The notes: generated from the sequence alone by a model not told the origin. 64,000 nt of DNA from JACNIV01 sp965370415 (GCA_965370415.1 CBDUTJ010000004.1:40893-104892), one strand, 5' to 3'. Numbered from the stretch's first letter, positions 23,966-33,144 are shown. A program made the numbers and translations.

Positions 23966-26089
23966 CTATTTCAGCAACAACATTTTTTTCATTGCTGATG
24001 ATTTGCCTGTAGAAATTTTGTAGAAATAAATTCCGGAAGCAACTGATTTATTGTTGCTGTCGTTACCATCCCATATTACACTTCTCGTTCCCAAACCCCT
24101 GTTTGGGAATGGATGAAGTGTTCTAACTTTTTGACCCTTGATGTTATAAATACTTAACTCCGTGTTCTCCGTGTGCTCTGTGGTTAATTCGAAAGATATT
24201 GTAGTAGTTGGGTTGAATGGGTTAGGATAGTTGGAAAGATTAAAGTCATTCGCTAAAGGAATTATCTCATTTTCTTCCACATCTACTATTTCAAGCATAG
24301 GAATTAGTACTTGCGTGAACTGACCATCAAACACTTCTACTTCATACTCGATCACATCTTCATAAAATACACGCTCCGCATAAACATCGTAAATACCGGC
24401 AGGAAGTTTGTATTCAAAATTACCAATGCTATCTGAAAAAGTGAACTCTCCGGGTTCATTATTAATCTTGATGAGAACGTAATCCACAGGTTCTCCGGTT
24501 ACAGGATTGTAGGTGTAACCCTCTATACCGCCAAAAGCAGGTGAACCAAACTCATAAGGTCCGATATCGATTAATGCACTTCCGTTACCGTCTCCATCCC
24601 AGACTCTGTGATGGTAATCCATATCGAACGGGTAGTAATAACCAAGCGTATCAAACCCCGCATCTATTGCCAGGCTGCCCTCGATAAGATGAAAATCTCC
24701 GTTTTGGATATCCTCAAATATGTGTTGTGCCTGAAGTGAATCTACCCAGATATTGCCACCACCATCGATTAATGGGTATTCTAAAGGGAAATCTATTATA
24801 CAATTGCGGAAAATAGGGTTGCCATATAAAAAATTGTTATATAATTCATTAAATAAAAGAACCATATTTTGAATAATGTGATTATCTGTTACTGATGAAA
24901 AGATATATTCATTTTCAATGAATACGTTGTTACTAAATAATTCATTTCCACAACCAGATAGTCCTATCACACTATTCTTAATAATATTATCTGATATGAC
25001 TCTTATAATACCAGAGAGAGCATTACTGGATGCATCATTAATTGAGTTCCTCATAAAAATACTATTTCCATCACATCCCGTAATATTTGCTTTACACCCC
25101 TCAAAATAATTATCCGAAATCTCCACATAAGCATCATCGATATCAATACCTTCTCCACCATTGGTGGCAAAAAGGTTATTTTTTATATATAAAGAATCTG
25201 TTCCTGAAGAAAATGAGTTAATACCTGTTGATGTACTACCGATTATATTGTTATAGAAGTAACTCTTTCCATGAGTTGAAGACATATATATTGCATCACG
25301 ATAAAAAGTAACCGACTGAATACTGTTATCAACAAAATACATGGATTTACTAGAATTAATTGCTGTACCATGCATAAAGATATTACCGGCAATCAAAGGA
25401 GAACCAATATTCATATTAAAAATATAATGAATCCCGATAAAATCCATACCTGATACATGAATAATATTAGGATGAGGATATTCAAAATAATCAAAATAGT
25501 TTCTTATGATCTGTATATCTGTAACATTGTTACGAATATAGATTGCGGTATCATTATCAATAAAACTACACTTCTCAATTCTGGTAGATCCATTCCGCAT
25601 AGAAATGGCTCCATGTGGTTGTTCAAAAAGAGAAAATCCGGTAAAGGCAGAAAATTCAAATAAACAATGACTGAATCGACCTGGTTGTGCGTTTTCTGGT
25701 AAATACACTGTACCCCAATGAAAATACTGTTCATCTTGCAAGCGAGTGAAAATGATACTGTCCTGCTCCGTACCTTCAGCAATTATTCTGCCATCAACCC
25801 GAATAAATTTAGCTACAGGTTCTTCACCTCCAGAGAAATAGAAATCATCATCACCAGCAGCATCAAAAAGAGCAGCATTTAATTTCACTATTGTCCCGGG
25901 AAGAATGGTTAAGGTAACACCGACATCAACATAAATACCAGCTGTAACCAGGTAAGGGTTGTTTTCAGGACCCCAGATAGTGTCCTCAGTTAGATGACCG
26001 CCTACCTCTATCGAGGAAAGACTAAAGGGAAAAAGACAAAAGATTAAAGGCAAAAGGATAACAACTAAAGAAATAAGTATTTTTTTCAT
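23966..26089 (-). CDS. Secreted beta-helix protein with carboxypeptidase-regulatory-like domain and Por-type sorting domain
   Basis: A 707-residue exported protein. A signal peptide (about 1-28) precedes a right-handed parallel beta-helix (about 60-480; rungs such as YIRNNVTDIQIIRNYF, LYIKNNLFATNGGEGI). A carboxypeptidase-regulatory-like beta-sandwich follows (GIEGYTYNPVTGEPV to TQVLIPML, about 515-595), then the sorting domain from NYPNPFNPTTTISFEL to KKMLLLK. The domain contains the insert HPFPNRGLGTR, encoded by a DNA palindrome at 24086-24110. The 3' end has a second partial copy 90 bp upstream of the gene start (26176-26245). Confidence 0.86.
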   Translation of the reverse strand: MKKILISLVVILLPLIFCLFPFSLSSIEVGGHLTEDTIWGPENNPYLVTAGIYVDVGVTLTILPGTIVKLNAALFDAAGDDDFYFSGGEEPVAKFIRVDGRIIAEGTEQDSIIFTRLQDEQYFHWGTVYLPENAQPGRFSHCLFEFSAFTGFSLFEQPHGAISMRNGSTRIEKCSFIDNDTAIYIRNNVTDIQIIRNYFDYFEYPHPNIIHVSGMDFIGIHYIFNMNIGSPLIAGNIFMHGTAINSSKSMYFVDNSIQSVTFYRDAIYMSSTHGKSYFYNNIIGSTSTGINSFSSGTDSLYIKNNLFATNGGEGIDIDDAYVEISDNYFEGCKANITGCDGNSIFMRNSINDASSNALSGIIRVISDNIIKNSVIGLSGCGNELFSNNVFIENEYIFSSVTDNHIIQNMVLLFNELYNNFLYGNPIFRNCIIDFPLEYPLIDGGGNIWVDSLQAQHIFEDIQNGDFHLIEGSLAIDAGFDTLGYYYPFDMDYHHRVWDGDGNGSALIDIGPYEFGSPAFGGIEGYTYNPVTGEPVDYVLIKINNEPGEFTFSDSIGNFEYKLPAGIYDVYAERVFYEDVIEYEVEVFDGQFTQVLIPMLEIVDVEENEIIPLANDFNLSNYPNPFNPTTTISFELTTEHTENTELSIYNIKGQKVRTLHPFPNRGLGTRSVIWDGNDSNNKSVASGIYFYKISTGKSSAMKKMLLLK
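24086..24110. repeat. Palindromic element in frame inside a sorting domain
   Basis: TTCCCAAAC (24088-24096) and GTTTGGGAA (24101-24109) pair around CCCT. On the minus strand it encodes FPNRGLGT. The same palindrome, in the same frame, encodes FPNRGLGT in the gene at 43524-45092. Confidence 0.75.
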
Positions 26090-26120
26090 TATTACACAAC
26101 CTAACCCGAACTCACCCCAA

Positions 26121-26145
26121 CCCCTCTCTTAATTAAAGAGAGGGG
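26121..26145. repeat. Perfect 10-bp palindrome
   Basis: CCCCTCTCTT and AAGAGAGGGG pair perfectly around AATTA. It is upstream of the minus-strand secreted-protein gene, so it is not that gene's terminator. It is more likely a dispersed repeat element. Confidence 0.6.
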
Positions 26146-26175
26146 CTTTGAGGATGAGACAAAGAAAGCAAAAGG

Positions 26176-26245
26176 TTATTTGAGAAGCAACATTTTTTTC
26201 ATTGCTGATGATTTACCTGTAGAAATCTTGTAGAAATAAATTCCT
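26176..26245 (-). pseudogene. Duplicate tail of the neighbouring sorting domain
   Basis: On minus the frame reads GIYFYKISTGKSSAMKKMLLLK then stop, identical in protein to the end of the intact gene at 23966-26089 and nearly identical in DNA. Upstream coding sequence is absent. It is either a remnant of a tandem paralogue lost by recombination or a copied segment. Confidence 0.7.
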
Positions 26246-26394
26246 GATTGTAGGTTTGAAAAACGAAGTTGTAAATCTAATTGCTATTGATTCTTTGCAA
26301 CCCTGAAAGAGTCAAATGTACAAAGGTCTGCAAGAGCCTTTTCATGGTTTGTTTATTTATGGATTAATGTGTTCATTTAAACGAAAAATTAAAC

Positions 26395-26726
26395 TTATCC
26401 ACAAAAAAGTCTTATCTTTTTTATTTACAAACAATTAATCCACATCATGTGGATAACTTTATTTCGTCGGTATTTATATAACCTGTTTTTTTATAAATCT
26501 TTATCGCTACTTTTATTTTTTGCAAGATTCTTTTTGACTGTTTTTCTCACCTTGACAAATCTTGTTTCATTTTCATTTTCGGTATGCTGTATTATAGTAT
26601 TTAAGCAGGTTTACGATGTTTATTGATTTGTGGATAAGTTAAATCTTTAAGCTAATTTTATTCATAAGATTCACTGTATCAGAAAGATAAACTATGTGAA
26701 CAATTTTGTGGATGGATTGTGGATAA
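26395..26726. other. Putative chromosomal replication origin (oriC), dnaA-proximal part
   Basis: DnaA boxes (TTATCCACA) occur at 26395-26403 (+), 26448-26456 (-), 26629-26637 (-) and 26718-26726 (-), all exact. Near matches lie at 26436-26444 (TAATCCACA) and 26707-26715. A T-rich stretch at 26460-26600 between the box clusters could be the unwinding element. The dnaA gene follows directly, and gene direction switches here from mostly minus on the left to plus on the right. Confidence 0.8.
26552..26580 (+). promoter_or_regulatory. Candidate dnaA promoter (TTGACA-N17-ATTTTC)
   Basis: TTGACA at 26552-26557 is followed after exactly 17 bases by ATTTTC at 26575-26580, the same boxes and spacing as at 8873-8901. 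Two exact DnaA boxes lie between it and the dnaA start, which would allow autoregulation. Confidence 0.35.
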
Positions 26727-26777
26727 GATTTGTGATTTTGTATAAAGTCTTTATTGACAGTACAAAAGGATGTGGAT

Positions 26778-28115
26778 ATGAATGATTACGAAGAACTCTG
26801 GGGTGGAGTTTTAGATACGTTAAGAGAAAATATCAGTGAGCAGGGTTTTAATACCTGGTTCAATGAAACTCATCTTATTGATATTGATAATAATCTCCTT
26901 TCGGTAAAAGTTCCAACACAGTTCATTGCAGATTATTTAAATAAAAACTACAGTGAACTTATATGTGAAATATGTTTTAATCTTTATAAATCGAAATATC
27001 ACATTAAATTCGCCAGTTCACTCCCAGTTATGAGACAAAATAATTATGATAATGTAGAGAATATCAAACCAATCCCCAGTTATCAGACTAAATTAAATAT
27101 GAATTATAATTTTAATGAATTTGTTATTGGCGCTAATAATAAATTTGCGCATTCTGCTTCCCTGGCTGTTGCTGAATCTCCCGGAACTACATATAATCCT
27201 CTTTTTCTTTATGGCGAATCCGGTATGGGAAAAACACACCTTATGCAGGCAGTGGGAAATTTTGTAGTAAATGAACTTATCGATAAAAAAGTGATGTATA
27301 TAACCACCGAAGAATTTACCAATGAAATGATAAACGCAATTAGAACCAACACCATGGCTAATTTTAGGAATAAATTCAGGAATTTTGATGTACTCTTGAT
27401 AGATGATATTCATTTTCTTTCCAGGAAAGAAGGTACCCAAGAAGAGTTTTTTCATACTTTCAACTCTTTATATGAAAAGAAAAAGCAAATCGTTCTTACC
27501 AGCGACCGCCCACCAAAGGATATTCCCGACCTTGAACAGAGACTTGTTACCAGATTTGAATGGGGTTTGCTGGCCGATATGAAAAGCCCCGATTTTGAAA
27601 CCCGTGTTGCTATCCTGAAGAAAAAAGCCGATTTTGAAAATATAAAACTCAAAGGAGAAGTACTGGAATTTATTGCTGAACATATTTACAGCAATGTAAG
27701 AGCTCTGGAAGGATCTCTTATCAGAATACTTGCCTATGCTTCTTATAATAATCTTGATACTGAAGATATTACGGTTGATATGGTAGGTGAAATATTAATC
27801 GATATGATTTCCGATAAAATTCAGGAAGTAAACATGGAAAAAATAATGGGAAAAGTATGTGAAGCATACAACATAACCCAGAGTCAGATTTTTGATAAAA
27901 CACGTAAAAAAAATATTGCCTTTCCGCGGCAGATAGCGATGTATCTTTCCAATTTGCTTATACCACAACTTTCTCTGAAAGATATTGCGCAATATTACAA
28001 AAGAAAAGATCATACTACTGTTCTTCATGCCAAAAAAACTATTGAAGAACAATTCAAGAACGAGCGTGATTTCAGAATCCAGATAGAACGCTTGATCAAA
28101 GAAATAAAAAAGTAG
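26778..28115 (+). CDS. dnaA: Chromosomal replication initiator DnaA
   Basis: DnaA opens oriC and recruits the helicase. The 445-residue protein has the helical domain I, a short linker, the AAA+ domain (Walker A GESGMGKTH at about 146-154, Walker B VLLIDDIHFL, sensor ERLVTRFEWGL-like EQRLVTRFEWGL) and the C-terminal box-binding domain (YYKRKDHTTVLHAKK). The ATG at 26778 was chosen because AAAGGA lies 7 bp upstream; an in-frame TTG 24 bp earlier has no Shine-Dalgarno. dnaN is not next to it: the following gene encodes a lipoprotein. Confidence 0.97.
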   Translation: MNDYEELWGGVLDTLRENISEQGFNTWFNETHLIDIDNNLLSVKVPTQFIADYLNKNYSELICEICFNLYKSKYHIKFASSLPVMRQNNYDNVENIKPIPSYQTKLNMNYNFNEFVIGANNKFAHSASLAVAESPGTTYNPLFLYGESGMGKTHLMQAVGNFVVNELIDKKVMYITTEEFTNEMINAIRTNTMANFRNKFRNFDVLLIDDIHFLSRKEGTQEEFFHTFNSLYEKKKQIVLTSDRPPKDIPDLEQRLVTRFEWGLLADMKSPDFETRVAILKKKADFENIKLKGEVLEFIAEHIYSNVRALEGSLIRILAYASYNNLDTEDITVDMVGEILIDMISDKIQEVNMEKIMGKVCEAYNITQSQIFDKTRKKNIAFPRQIAMYLSNLLIPQLSLKDIAQYYKRKDHTTVLHAKKTIEEQFKNERDFRIQIERLIKEIKK

Positions 28116-28123
28116 TTATGCAC

Positions 28124-28311
28124 TTATCCACAGGTTATGAAGTTGATAAATGTTTATAAGTTTGTTGTTGAAAAATTAAAAAGGAAAAATGTGAATAAAA
28201 TACGATTTACTAACAAGCAGCACACATATTATCCACTATCGGGTAATATTTGTAATTCATTAAAAATTAACAAATTACAGTTACCAAATTCAGGTTATCA
28301 CCATATCCACA
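28124..28311. other. DnaA boxes downstream of dnaA (second part of origin)
   Basis: An exact TTATCCACA lies at 28124-28132, and single-mismatch boxes at 28229-28237 (TTATCCACT) and 28303-28311 (ATATCCACA), all on +, in the 243-bp gap after dnaA. With the upstream cluster they give a bipartite arrangement around dnaA. Confidence 0.6.
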
Positions 28312-28358
28312 GTGACTACTAAGACTACTAATTTATAATAATAAAATAAGGAGAATTA

Positions 28359-29657
28359 ATGATAAGGAATTTAAGAATTACAGGATTTTTTCTGATAGTT
28401 ATTCTCATAATTATGGGATGCACAAATAAATCCAATCTGGTTGGAACAGGAGAAAATGAAGGACCTGAACCAGAATCGGTAATAATAGGTAGTGAATACT
28501 TTTCTTCATTTCATAGCTTTGAGGACAGTTTGAAAAACTTTAATACCGATCGAACAGTAATTGGTAATTATGAAAAATACGATACTGCAAATCAGGCAGT
28601 TACTCTCATTAAATTCACTTCACTTCCGGATTCATTTTATTCTATCGAAGATGCCAGTCTCATCCTAAGTATTAAAAATAAACATAATTTTGATATTATT
28701 AATAATACTAATTTGAAAATAGGCAAGATCATCAGTGAGAACTGGTATGAAAGTACTGCTCTCTGGAATGCACCCACCGATTCCACCGGTTGGTTCGGAA
28801 CTGAGTTTTCTTTATTCGATGGTGATGATTTTGAATTGCTTCCCGACCTGATAATGACTCTGGAAGAAGATTCGCTTGTTATCAATATTCCTGAATATCT
28901 GATAGAGAACTGGATAGATGCCGATACCTTAAATTTTGGGCTGGCTTTTTATACACCGAATATTGACTGCTTCCTGGAAATGAATTCTTCCGAAAACGGC
29001 AATGATGATCTTAAGCCATTTATAACTTATGACTACCAGGAAACAGAAACAGATACTTTCGTTACCCAAACAGTTTATGCCAGCCATGATATTACGATCT
29101 TTTACACCGATGATGAATATGCCGCTTTCCCCGATCAATTGATTCTTTCCGATATGCAACCTATCAAAATGTTCATGAAATTCGAAGTTCCTGATTCTAT
29201 TTTTGCGTCTACCGTGGAACATATGGTTGAAGATACAGTATTCATGCAATTATTCATGCAGAGATTAACCATTAATAAAGCAGAACTCATATTGCATAAC
29301 AGCGGAATTAATCAATATCCTATCTACGGTACCATCTATATTGATCCGTACATTGTAATCACAGATACGGTTGATTTGAATTACACTGATCCATATTCTC
29401 CGTTCATGTCATCCGATGATTATGAGGATATTTATATAAGCAGTTCTTCAGACAGCCTGGGAACAGAAGAATTCAAAATTGATATTACAAAAATCATTCA
29501 AAAACTTACGGCTGGAGAATATGAAAATTATGGCATTATGTTAAAATCTATTTATGAATGCAGGGATTTTATACATCTGGAATTTGAAACTGAGTTAGAA
29601 GATAAAAAACCTGAAATAAGAATTATATTTACACCACCATTCGATTTTGAAGAGTAA
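28359..29657 (+). CDS. Lipoprotein of unknown function
   Basis: A 432-residue lipoprotein; the signal peptide ends at Cys21 (LIIMGC). The mature protein is acidic and beta-rich, with two similar halves that each read like DNRLRE/carbohydrate-binding-type sandwiches (VTLIKFTSLPDSFYSIEDAS, then KMFMKFEVPDSIF...ELILHN). No catalytic motif is visible. It leads a run with two parvulin-type foldases (18 and 14 bp gaps), so a role in the envelope is likely. Confidence 0.72.
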   Translation: MIRNLRITGFFLIVILIIMGCTNKSNLVGTGENEGPEPESVIIGSEYFSSFHSFEDSLKNFNTDRTVIGNYEKYDTANQAVTLIKFTSLPDSFYSIEDASLILSIKNKHNFDIINNTNLKIGKIISENWYESTALWNAPTDSTGWFGTEFSLFDGDDFELLPDLIMTLEEDSLVINIPEYLIENWIDADTLNFGLAFYTPNIDCFLEMNSSENGNDDLKPFITYDYQETETDTFVTQTVYASHDITIFYTDDEYAAFPDQLILSDMQPIKMFMKFEVPDSIFASTVEHMVEDTVFMQLFMQRLTINKAELILHNSGINQYPIYGTIYIDPYIVITDTVDLNYTDPYSPFMSSDDYEDIYISSSSDSLGTEEFKIDITKIIQKLTAGEYENYGIMLKSIYECRDFIHLEFETELEDKKPEIRIIFTPPFDFEE

Positions 29658-29674
29658 TTAATGAGGTAATTATA

Positions 29675-30466
29675 ATGAAAAAAATTTGGATACTATTAAT
29701 TCCGGTTCTTATTCTTTCCTGTATTCAACAGGAAGAAGAAGATATTGTTGCTCAGGTGAATGATGATAAACTCACCATCGAAGAGTTAAAAGCAAATTTC
29801 AGCGGTGATGAATGGGAAATTCTTACAAAAGAAAAAAAACATGAATTTGTGCAGGATTGGATACAGTTAACTCTGTTATCACAGGAAGCCGATAAACTTG
29901 GTATTTCCGAGCTTCCACGAATAAAATCAAGAATTGAAACAGCCGAAAAATCAGTAAAATCGAATACTCTGTTAGCACAGAAATTATCTGAGATCAAAAT
30001 ATCGGAAGACGATCTTTTCAATTATTACAAACTTCACAAAAGTAAGTTTCGGAAGAGCCATAAAGAATATAAAGTACAGAGGATATTCATTACAGATGAA
30101 TCAAAGCTTGGTGAGGTTAGAGACGAAATTAAGAGTAGTTCATTTGCAGAAGCAGCAAAAAAATATTCCGAAGAGAGTGCAGGTAAAAATGGTGGCTATT
30201 TAGGATTTATTTCCCAAAAAACAACTAATAAAGATATATGGAATGCCTTAAAATCACTTCAGAAGCATAGATACAAAACTATTGAAACCAGCCAGGGATA
30301 TTATATCTTAAGATATTACGATACTCGCACTGTTTATGAAGAGAAAACGTTCCTTGAAGTTTCCGATTCGATCAGAAAGGTAGTTTTGGAAAATAGAAAA
30401 GAAGAAATATTTAATAATCTTATTGAGGAACTAAAAAAGAAATCTGAAATTTCAATTTCAATTTAG
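29675..30466 (+). CDS. Parvulin-type peptidyl-prolyl isomerase lipoprotein
   Basis: A 263-residue lipoprotein (Cys16 in LILSC) with a SurA/PrsA-like N-terminal helical chaperone part and one rotamase domain: YKVQRIFITDESK, FAEAAKKYSEES, GGYLGFISQ and TSQGYYILRY are parvulin landmarks. It would act at a periplasmic membrane face in folding exported proteins. The next gene, 14 bp away, is a two-domain paralogue. Confidence 0.85.
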   Translation: MKKIWILLIPVLILSCIQQEEEDIVAQVNDDKLTIEELKANFSGDEWEILTKEKKHEFVQDWIQLTLLSQEADKLGISELPRIKSRIETAEKSVKSNTLLAQKLSEIKISEDDLFNYYKLHKSKFRKSHKEYKVQRIFITDESKLGEVRDEIKSSSFAEAAKKYSEESAGKNGGYLGFISQKTTNKDIWNALKSLQKHRYKTIETSQGYYILRYYDTRTVYEEKTFLEVSDSIRKVVLENRKEEIFNNLIEELKKKSEISISI

Positions 30467-30479
30467 TACAGGAGAAAAA

Positions 30480-31745
30480 ATGAGAAGGATAGTTTCAATT
30501 ATAATTCTGCTAACTTGTATCTCGATACTAAGCGCAGAAATAGTGGACAAAATAATAGTAAAAGTTGGAAGAGAGATAATCCTGCAGAGTGATCTCGATA
30601 AAAGACTTCAGCAGCTGCAAGCCGCCGGTATGCTAAACCAGGAAATCACAACTTTGGATATTTTGAATGATATGATAGAATCTGAACTGATCCTGCAAAA
30701 AGCTAAACAGGAAGAATATGAAGTGGATGAAGACAATATAAGAAATATGGCAGGAGAACAGATCAAGCAGATTGCTTCCCAATTCCCAACTGAATTTGAA
30801 TTCAAACAAGAACTAAAAAAAGCAGGTCTTACCGTTCCCGATCTGAAAGATTATTATATTGAGATGATTACAGAACAGAACCTGAAGGAATTGATAGTCC
30901 AGAATGAGATAAAGAACAAGATACATATCACCGAAGTGGAAGTAGAAGATTACTATAATGAGCACAAAGACGAAATTCCTACCCGACCGGCAATGGATCA
31001 AATCGGCATGATTGTGCGCACTATCAAAGCCGGTAAAGAGACTAATAATAAAGCTTTAGTTGAAATCAACAAACTTCGGGATAAACTTATTGAAGGCACA
31101 GATTTTGCCGAACTGGCAAAAAAATACAGCGATTGTCCTTCCAAAACTAGTGGTGGTAACCTGGGATTCTTTGGCAGAGGTACAATGGTAAAACCTTTTG
31201 AAGATGCCGCTTTTGTACTAATGCCCGGTGAGATAAGTGAAGTGGTGGAAACACAATTCGGCTATCATATAATTAAGGTTGAAGAAGTTAAAGAAGATGA
31301 GGTTAAAGTCAGCCATATCCTGAAAAAAATTGAACCAACAGAAGAAGATATCCAGACTGAGATTCAGTTGATGGAAAACATCTTGGTAAAACTGAAAAAT
31401 GGCGAAGATTTCAGTGAACTGGCAAAAACCTATTCTGAAGATGATTCTACAGCAGTTTTAGGTGGAATTATTGGTGAGTTTGCTAAGAAAGAGTATCCTG
31501 AACTTTTCAAAGAAAAATTAGAAAATATCGATTATGGTGGTCATACTTCATTAGTTCGGGAAGGTGATAACTTATATATTTTCTCAAAACTTAAACTGAT
31601 TCCTGAAAAAGAGTACCATTATGAGGATGTCTATGATAGATTAAGAGAACTCGTAATTACTCAGAAAGAAATGGAACTTTATGAAAAGTGGATTACAGAA
31701 TTAATTCAGGAAAGTTACGTGGAAATCCTGTTGGAAGATCAGTAA
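30480..31745 (+). CDS. surA: SurA-like periplasmic chaperone and peptidyl-prolyl isomerase
   Basis: A 421-residue periplasmic protein with a signal peptide (about 1-19). The N-terminal chaperone module (DKIIVKVGREIILQSDLDK) is typical of SurA, followed by two parvulin domains: the first complete (DFAELAKKYSDCPSKTSGGNLGFFGRGTM is longer than quoted here; key block GGNLGFFGRG), the second weaker (KVSHILKKIEP, FSELAKTYSEDD). SurA escorts outer-membrane proteins to the BamA complex, and a BamD-like gene is also present in this window. Confidence 0.88.
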   Translation: MRRIVSIIILLTCISILSAEIVDKIIVKVGREIILQSDLDKRLQQLQAAGMLNQEITTLDILNDMIESELILQKAKQEEYEVDEDNIRNMAGEQIKQIASQFPTEFEFKQELKKAGLTVPDLKDYYIEMITEQNLKELIVQNEIKNKIHITEVEVEDYYNEHKDEIPTRPAMDQIGMIVRTIKAGKETNNKALVEINKLRDKLIEGTDFAELAKKYSDCPSKTSGGNLGFFGRGTMVKPFEDAAFVLMPGEISEVVETQFGYHIIKVEEVKEDEVKVSHILKKIEPTEEDIQTEIQLMENILVKLKNGEDFSELAKTYSEDDSTAVLGGIIGEFAKKEYPELFKEKLENIDYGGHTSLVREGDNLYIFSKLKLIPEKEYHYEDVYDRLRELVITQKEMELYEKWITELIQESYVEILLEDQ

Positions 31746-31748
31746 TTA

Positions 31749-32222
31749 ATGAATTTACCTGTTATAGTTTCCACGCTTTTAGGAACAGGGTATTTTCCTA
31801 AAATGCCAGGCACAGCCGGTACAATGATCGCAACTTTAATTTATTTGCTATTACCGGTAAAACTTTTTAGCAGCATAAAAAATGAGGTTATTTTTTTGGT
31901 CTGTATTTTAACTTTAAGTTTGATCTCGGTTATTTTTATCTCAAAAGCAGAAAAAAAACTCGGACATGACAGCAATAAAATTGTTTTGGATGAATTTATG
32001 GGTTATTTTATCGCCGTAGTTTTTCTGCCCAAAACTGTGTTAATAGCAGTCTTCGCTTTTATATTGTTTCGTTTTTTTGATATATTCAAACCGGAACCGG
32101 TTAATATTTTGCAGAAACTTCCTGCTGGTTGGGGAGTGATGGCAGACGACTTGATGGCTGGTGTTTACACAAATATCAGCTTACAGATATTTATAAGATT
32201 TTTTCCGAAAATAATAAAATAA
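31749..32222 (+). CDS. pgpA: Phosphatidylglycerophosphatase A
   Basis: PgpA dephosphorylates phosphatidylglycerophosphate to phosphatidylglycerol. The 157-residue membrane protein shows the family blocks GTGYFPKMPGTAGT (residues about 12-25), IVLDEFMGYF and PAGWGVMADDLMAG, plus four hydrophobic spans. It starts 3 bp after the surA stop. pssA, another phospholipid gene, is at 55.2 kb. Confidence 0.92.
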   Translation: MNLPVIVSTLLGTGYFPKMPGTAGTMIATLIYLLLPVKLFSSIKNEVIFLVCILTLSLISVIFISKAEKKLGHDSNKIVLDEFMGYFIAVVFLPKTVLIAVFAFILFRFFDIFKPEPVNILQKLPAGWGVMADDLMAGVYTNISLQIFIRFFPKIIK

Positions 32223-32235
32223 TAAGGAGATATTT

Positions 32236-32577
32236 ATGTTTAATGTTTTAATGGAAGCAGGTACACAAACTGCGGCTGGGAATCCGCAATCGAATGTTTT
32301 TGCACAGTTGTTCCCGTTTATTCTTATGTTCGGTATTCTTTATCTACTTATCATCCGTCCCCAGCGAAAACGCCAGAGAGAAACACAGAACATGCTTACA
32401 AACCTGAAAGTAAGCGATGTAGTGGTAACGAATGGTGGTATCATCGGTAAGATCACAAACATTAAAAAAGAGAAAAATATCGTGGTTTTGAGAGTAGATG
32501 AAGCAAGTAAAACAAAAATTGAATTCCAGAAAACCGCTATTGTAGGAATTATCAAGAATGAAGAGAAAAAAGCCTGA
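32236..32577 (+). CDS. yajC: Sec translocon accessory protein YajC
   Basis: A 113-residue single-span membrane protein. The span FLILMFGILYLLIIRPQRKR-like segment (around 30-46) ends in RPQRKRQRE, followed by VSDVVVTNGGIIGKIT, both hallmarks of YajC, which binds SecDF. A strong AAGGAGA precedes the start. The gene overlaps def by 20 bp in another frame. Confidence 0.92.
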   Translation: MFNVLMEAGTQTAAGNPQSNVFAQLFPFILMFGILYLLIIRPQRKRQRETQNMLTNLKVSDVVVTNGGIIGKITNIKKEKNIVVLRVDEASKTKIEFQKTAIVGIIKNEEKKA

Positions 32578-33121
32578 TCTTCTTCCCATCAGGATATACG
32601 GCGATAAAACACTACGGAAGACAGCTGAACCTGTTGCAGAGATCACGCCGGAAATAAGGGAATTTATTGATGACCTGGTCTACACAATGTATGAAAAAGA
32701 TGGTGTAGGCCTGGCAGCACCGCAGGTAGGAAGATCACTTCGTATCTTTGTGGTCGATCCTTTCTGGTTCAGAGAAGGTGGAGAAAAGAATCCGATAATA
32801 CTCATTAATCCCAGGTTTCTTGAATTCGAAGGGCAAATCGAATTGGAAGAAGGCTGCTTAAGTTTGCCGGAAATTTATGAAAAGGTAATGCGTGCTAAAA
32901 AGGCAATTATTGAGGGGATGAATGAGAATGGTGAGAAAATTCATTATGAAGCTGAAGGTCTTTTCGCTCGGGCATTGCAGCACGAAAACGATCACCTGGA
33001 TGGAATTCTATTCACTGATAAAGCTTCCAAATTGAAAAAAATTCTATTAAGAAAGAAACTTAATGAATTAAAAAGCACTACTGATGAAAATGGGATAAAT
33101 GTAGGAAAAATTAAGTTGTAA
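32558..33121 (+). CDS. def: Peptide deformylase
   Basis: Def removes the formyl group from new proteins. The 187-residue metalloenzyme has all three motifs: GVGLAAPQVG (49-58), EEGCLSLP (97-104, metal Cys) and QHENDHLDG (141-149, metal His and catalytic Glu). It overlaps the 3' end of yajC and lies before fmt, the usual def-fmt pairing. Confidence 0.96.
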   Translation: MKRKKPDLLPIRIYGDKTLRKTAEPVAEITPEIREFIDDLVYTMYEKDGVGLAAPQVGRSLRIFVVDPFWFREGGEKNPIILINPRFLEFEGQIELEEGCLSLPEIYEKVMRAKKAIIEGMNENGEKIHYEAEGLFARALQHENDHLDGILFTDKASKLKKILLRKKLNELKSTTDENGINVGKIKL

Positions 33122-33144
33122 AATATATTTAGCAGGAGAGGAAA

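Larger units (their letters stand above)
26090..26777. other. 688-bp gap: palindrome, gene remnant and replication origin
   Basis: From left to right it holds a palindrome (26121-26145), a sorting-domain remnant (26176-26245), a stretch with CAACCCTGAAAGAGTCAAAT (26300-26319) of no clear role, and the DnaA-box region before dnaA (26395-26726). No intact gene is seen. Confidence 0.7.

Noticed and set aside
26121..26145. Palindrome as a transcription terminator
   Set aside because: It lies upstream of the minus-strand gene and has no T run on either side at the right place, so a repeat element is more likely.
26754..26777. dnaA start at TTG 26754
   Set aside because: It has no ribosome-binding site; AAAGGA fits the ATG at 26778.
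28137..28322. 61-codon frame after dnaA
   Set aside because: It has no proper Shine-Dalgarno, contains the downstream DnaA boxes and looks like origin DNA.
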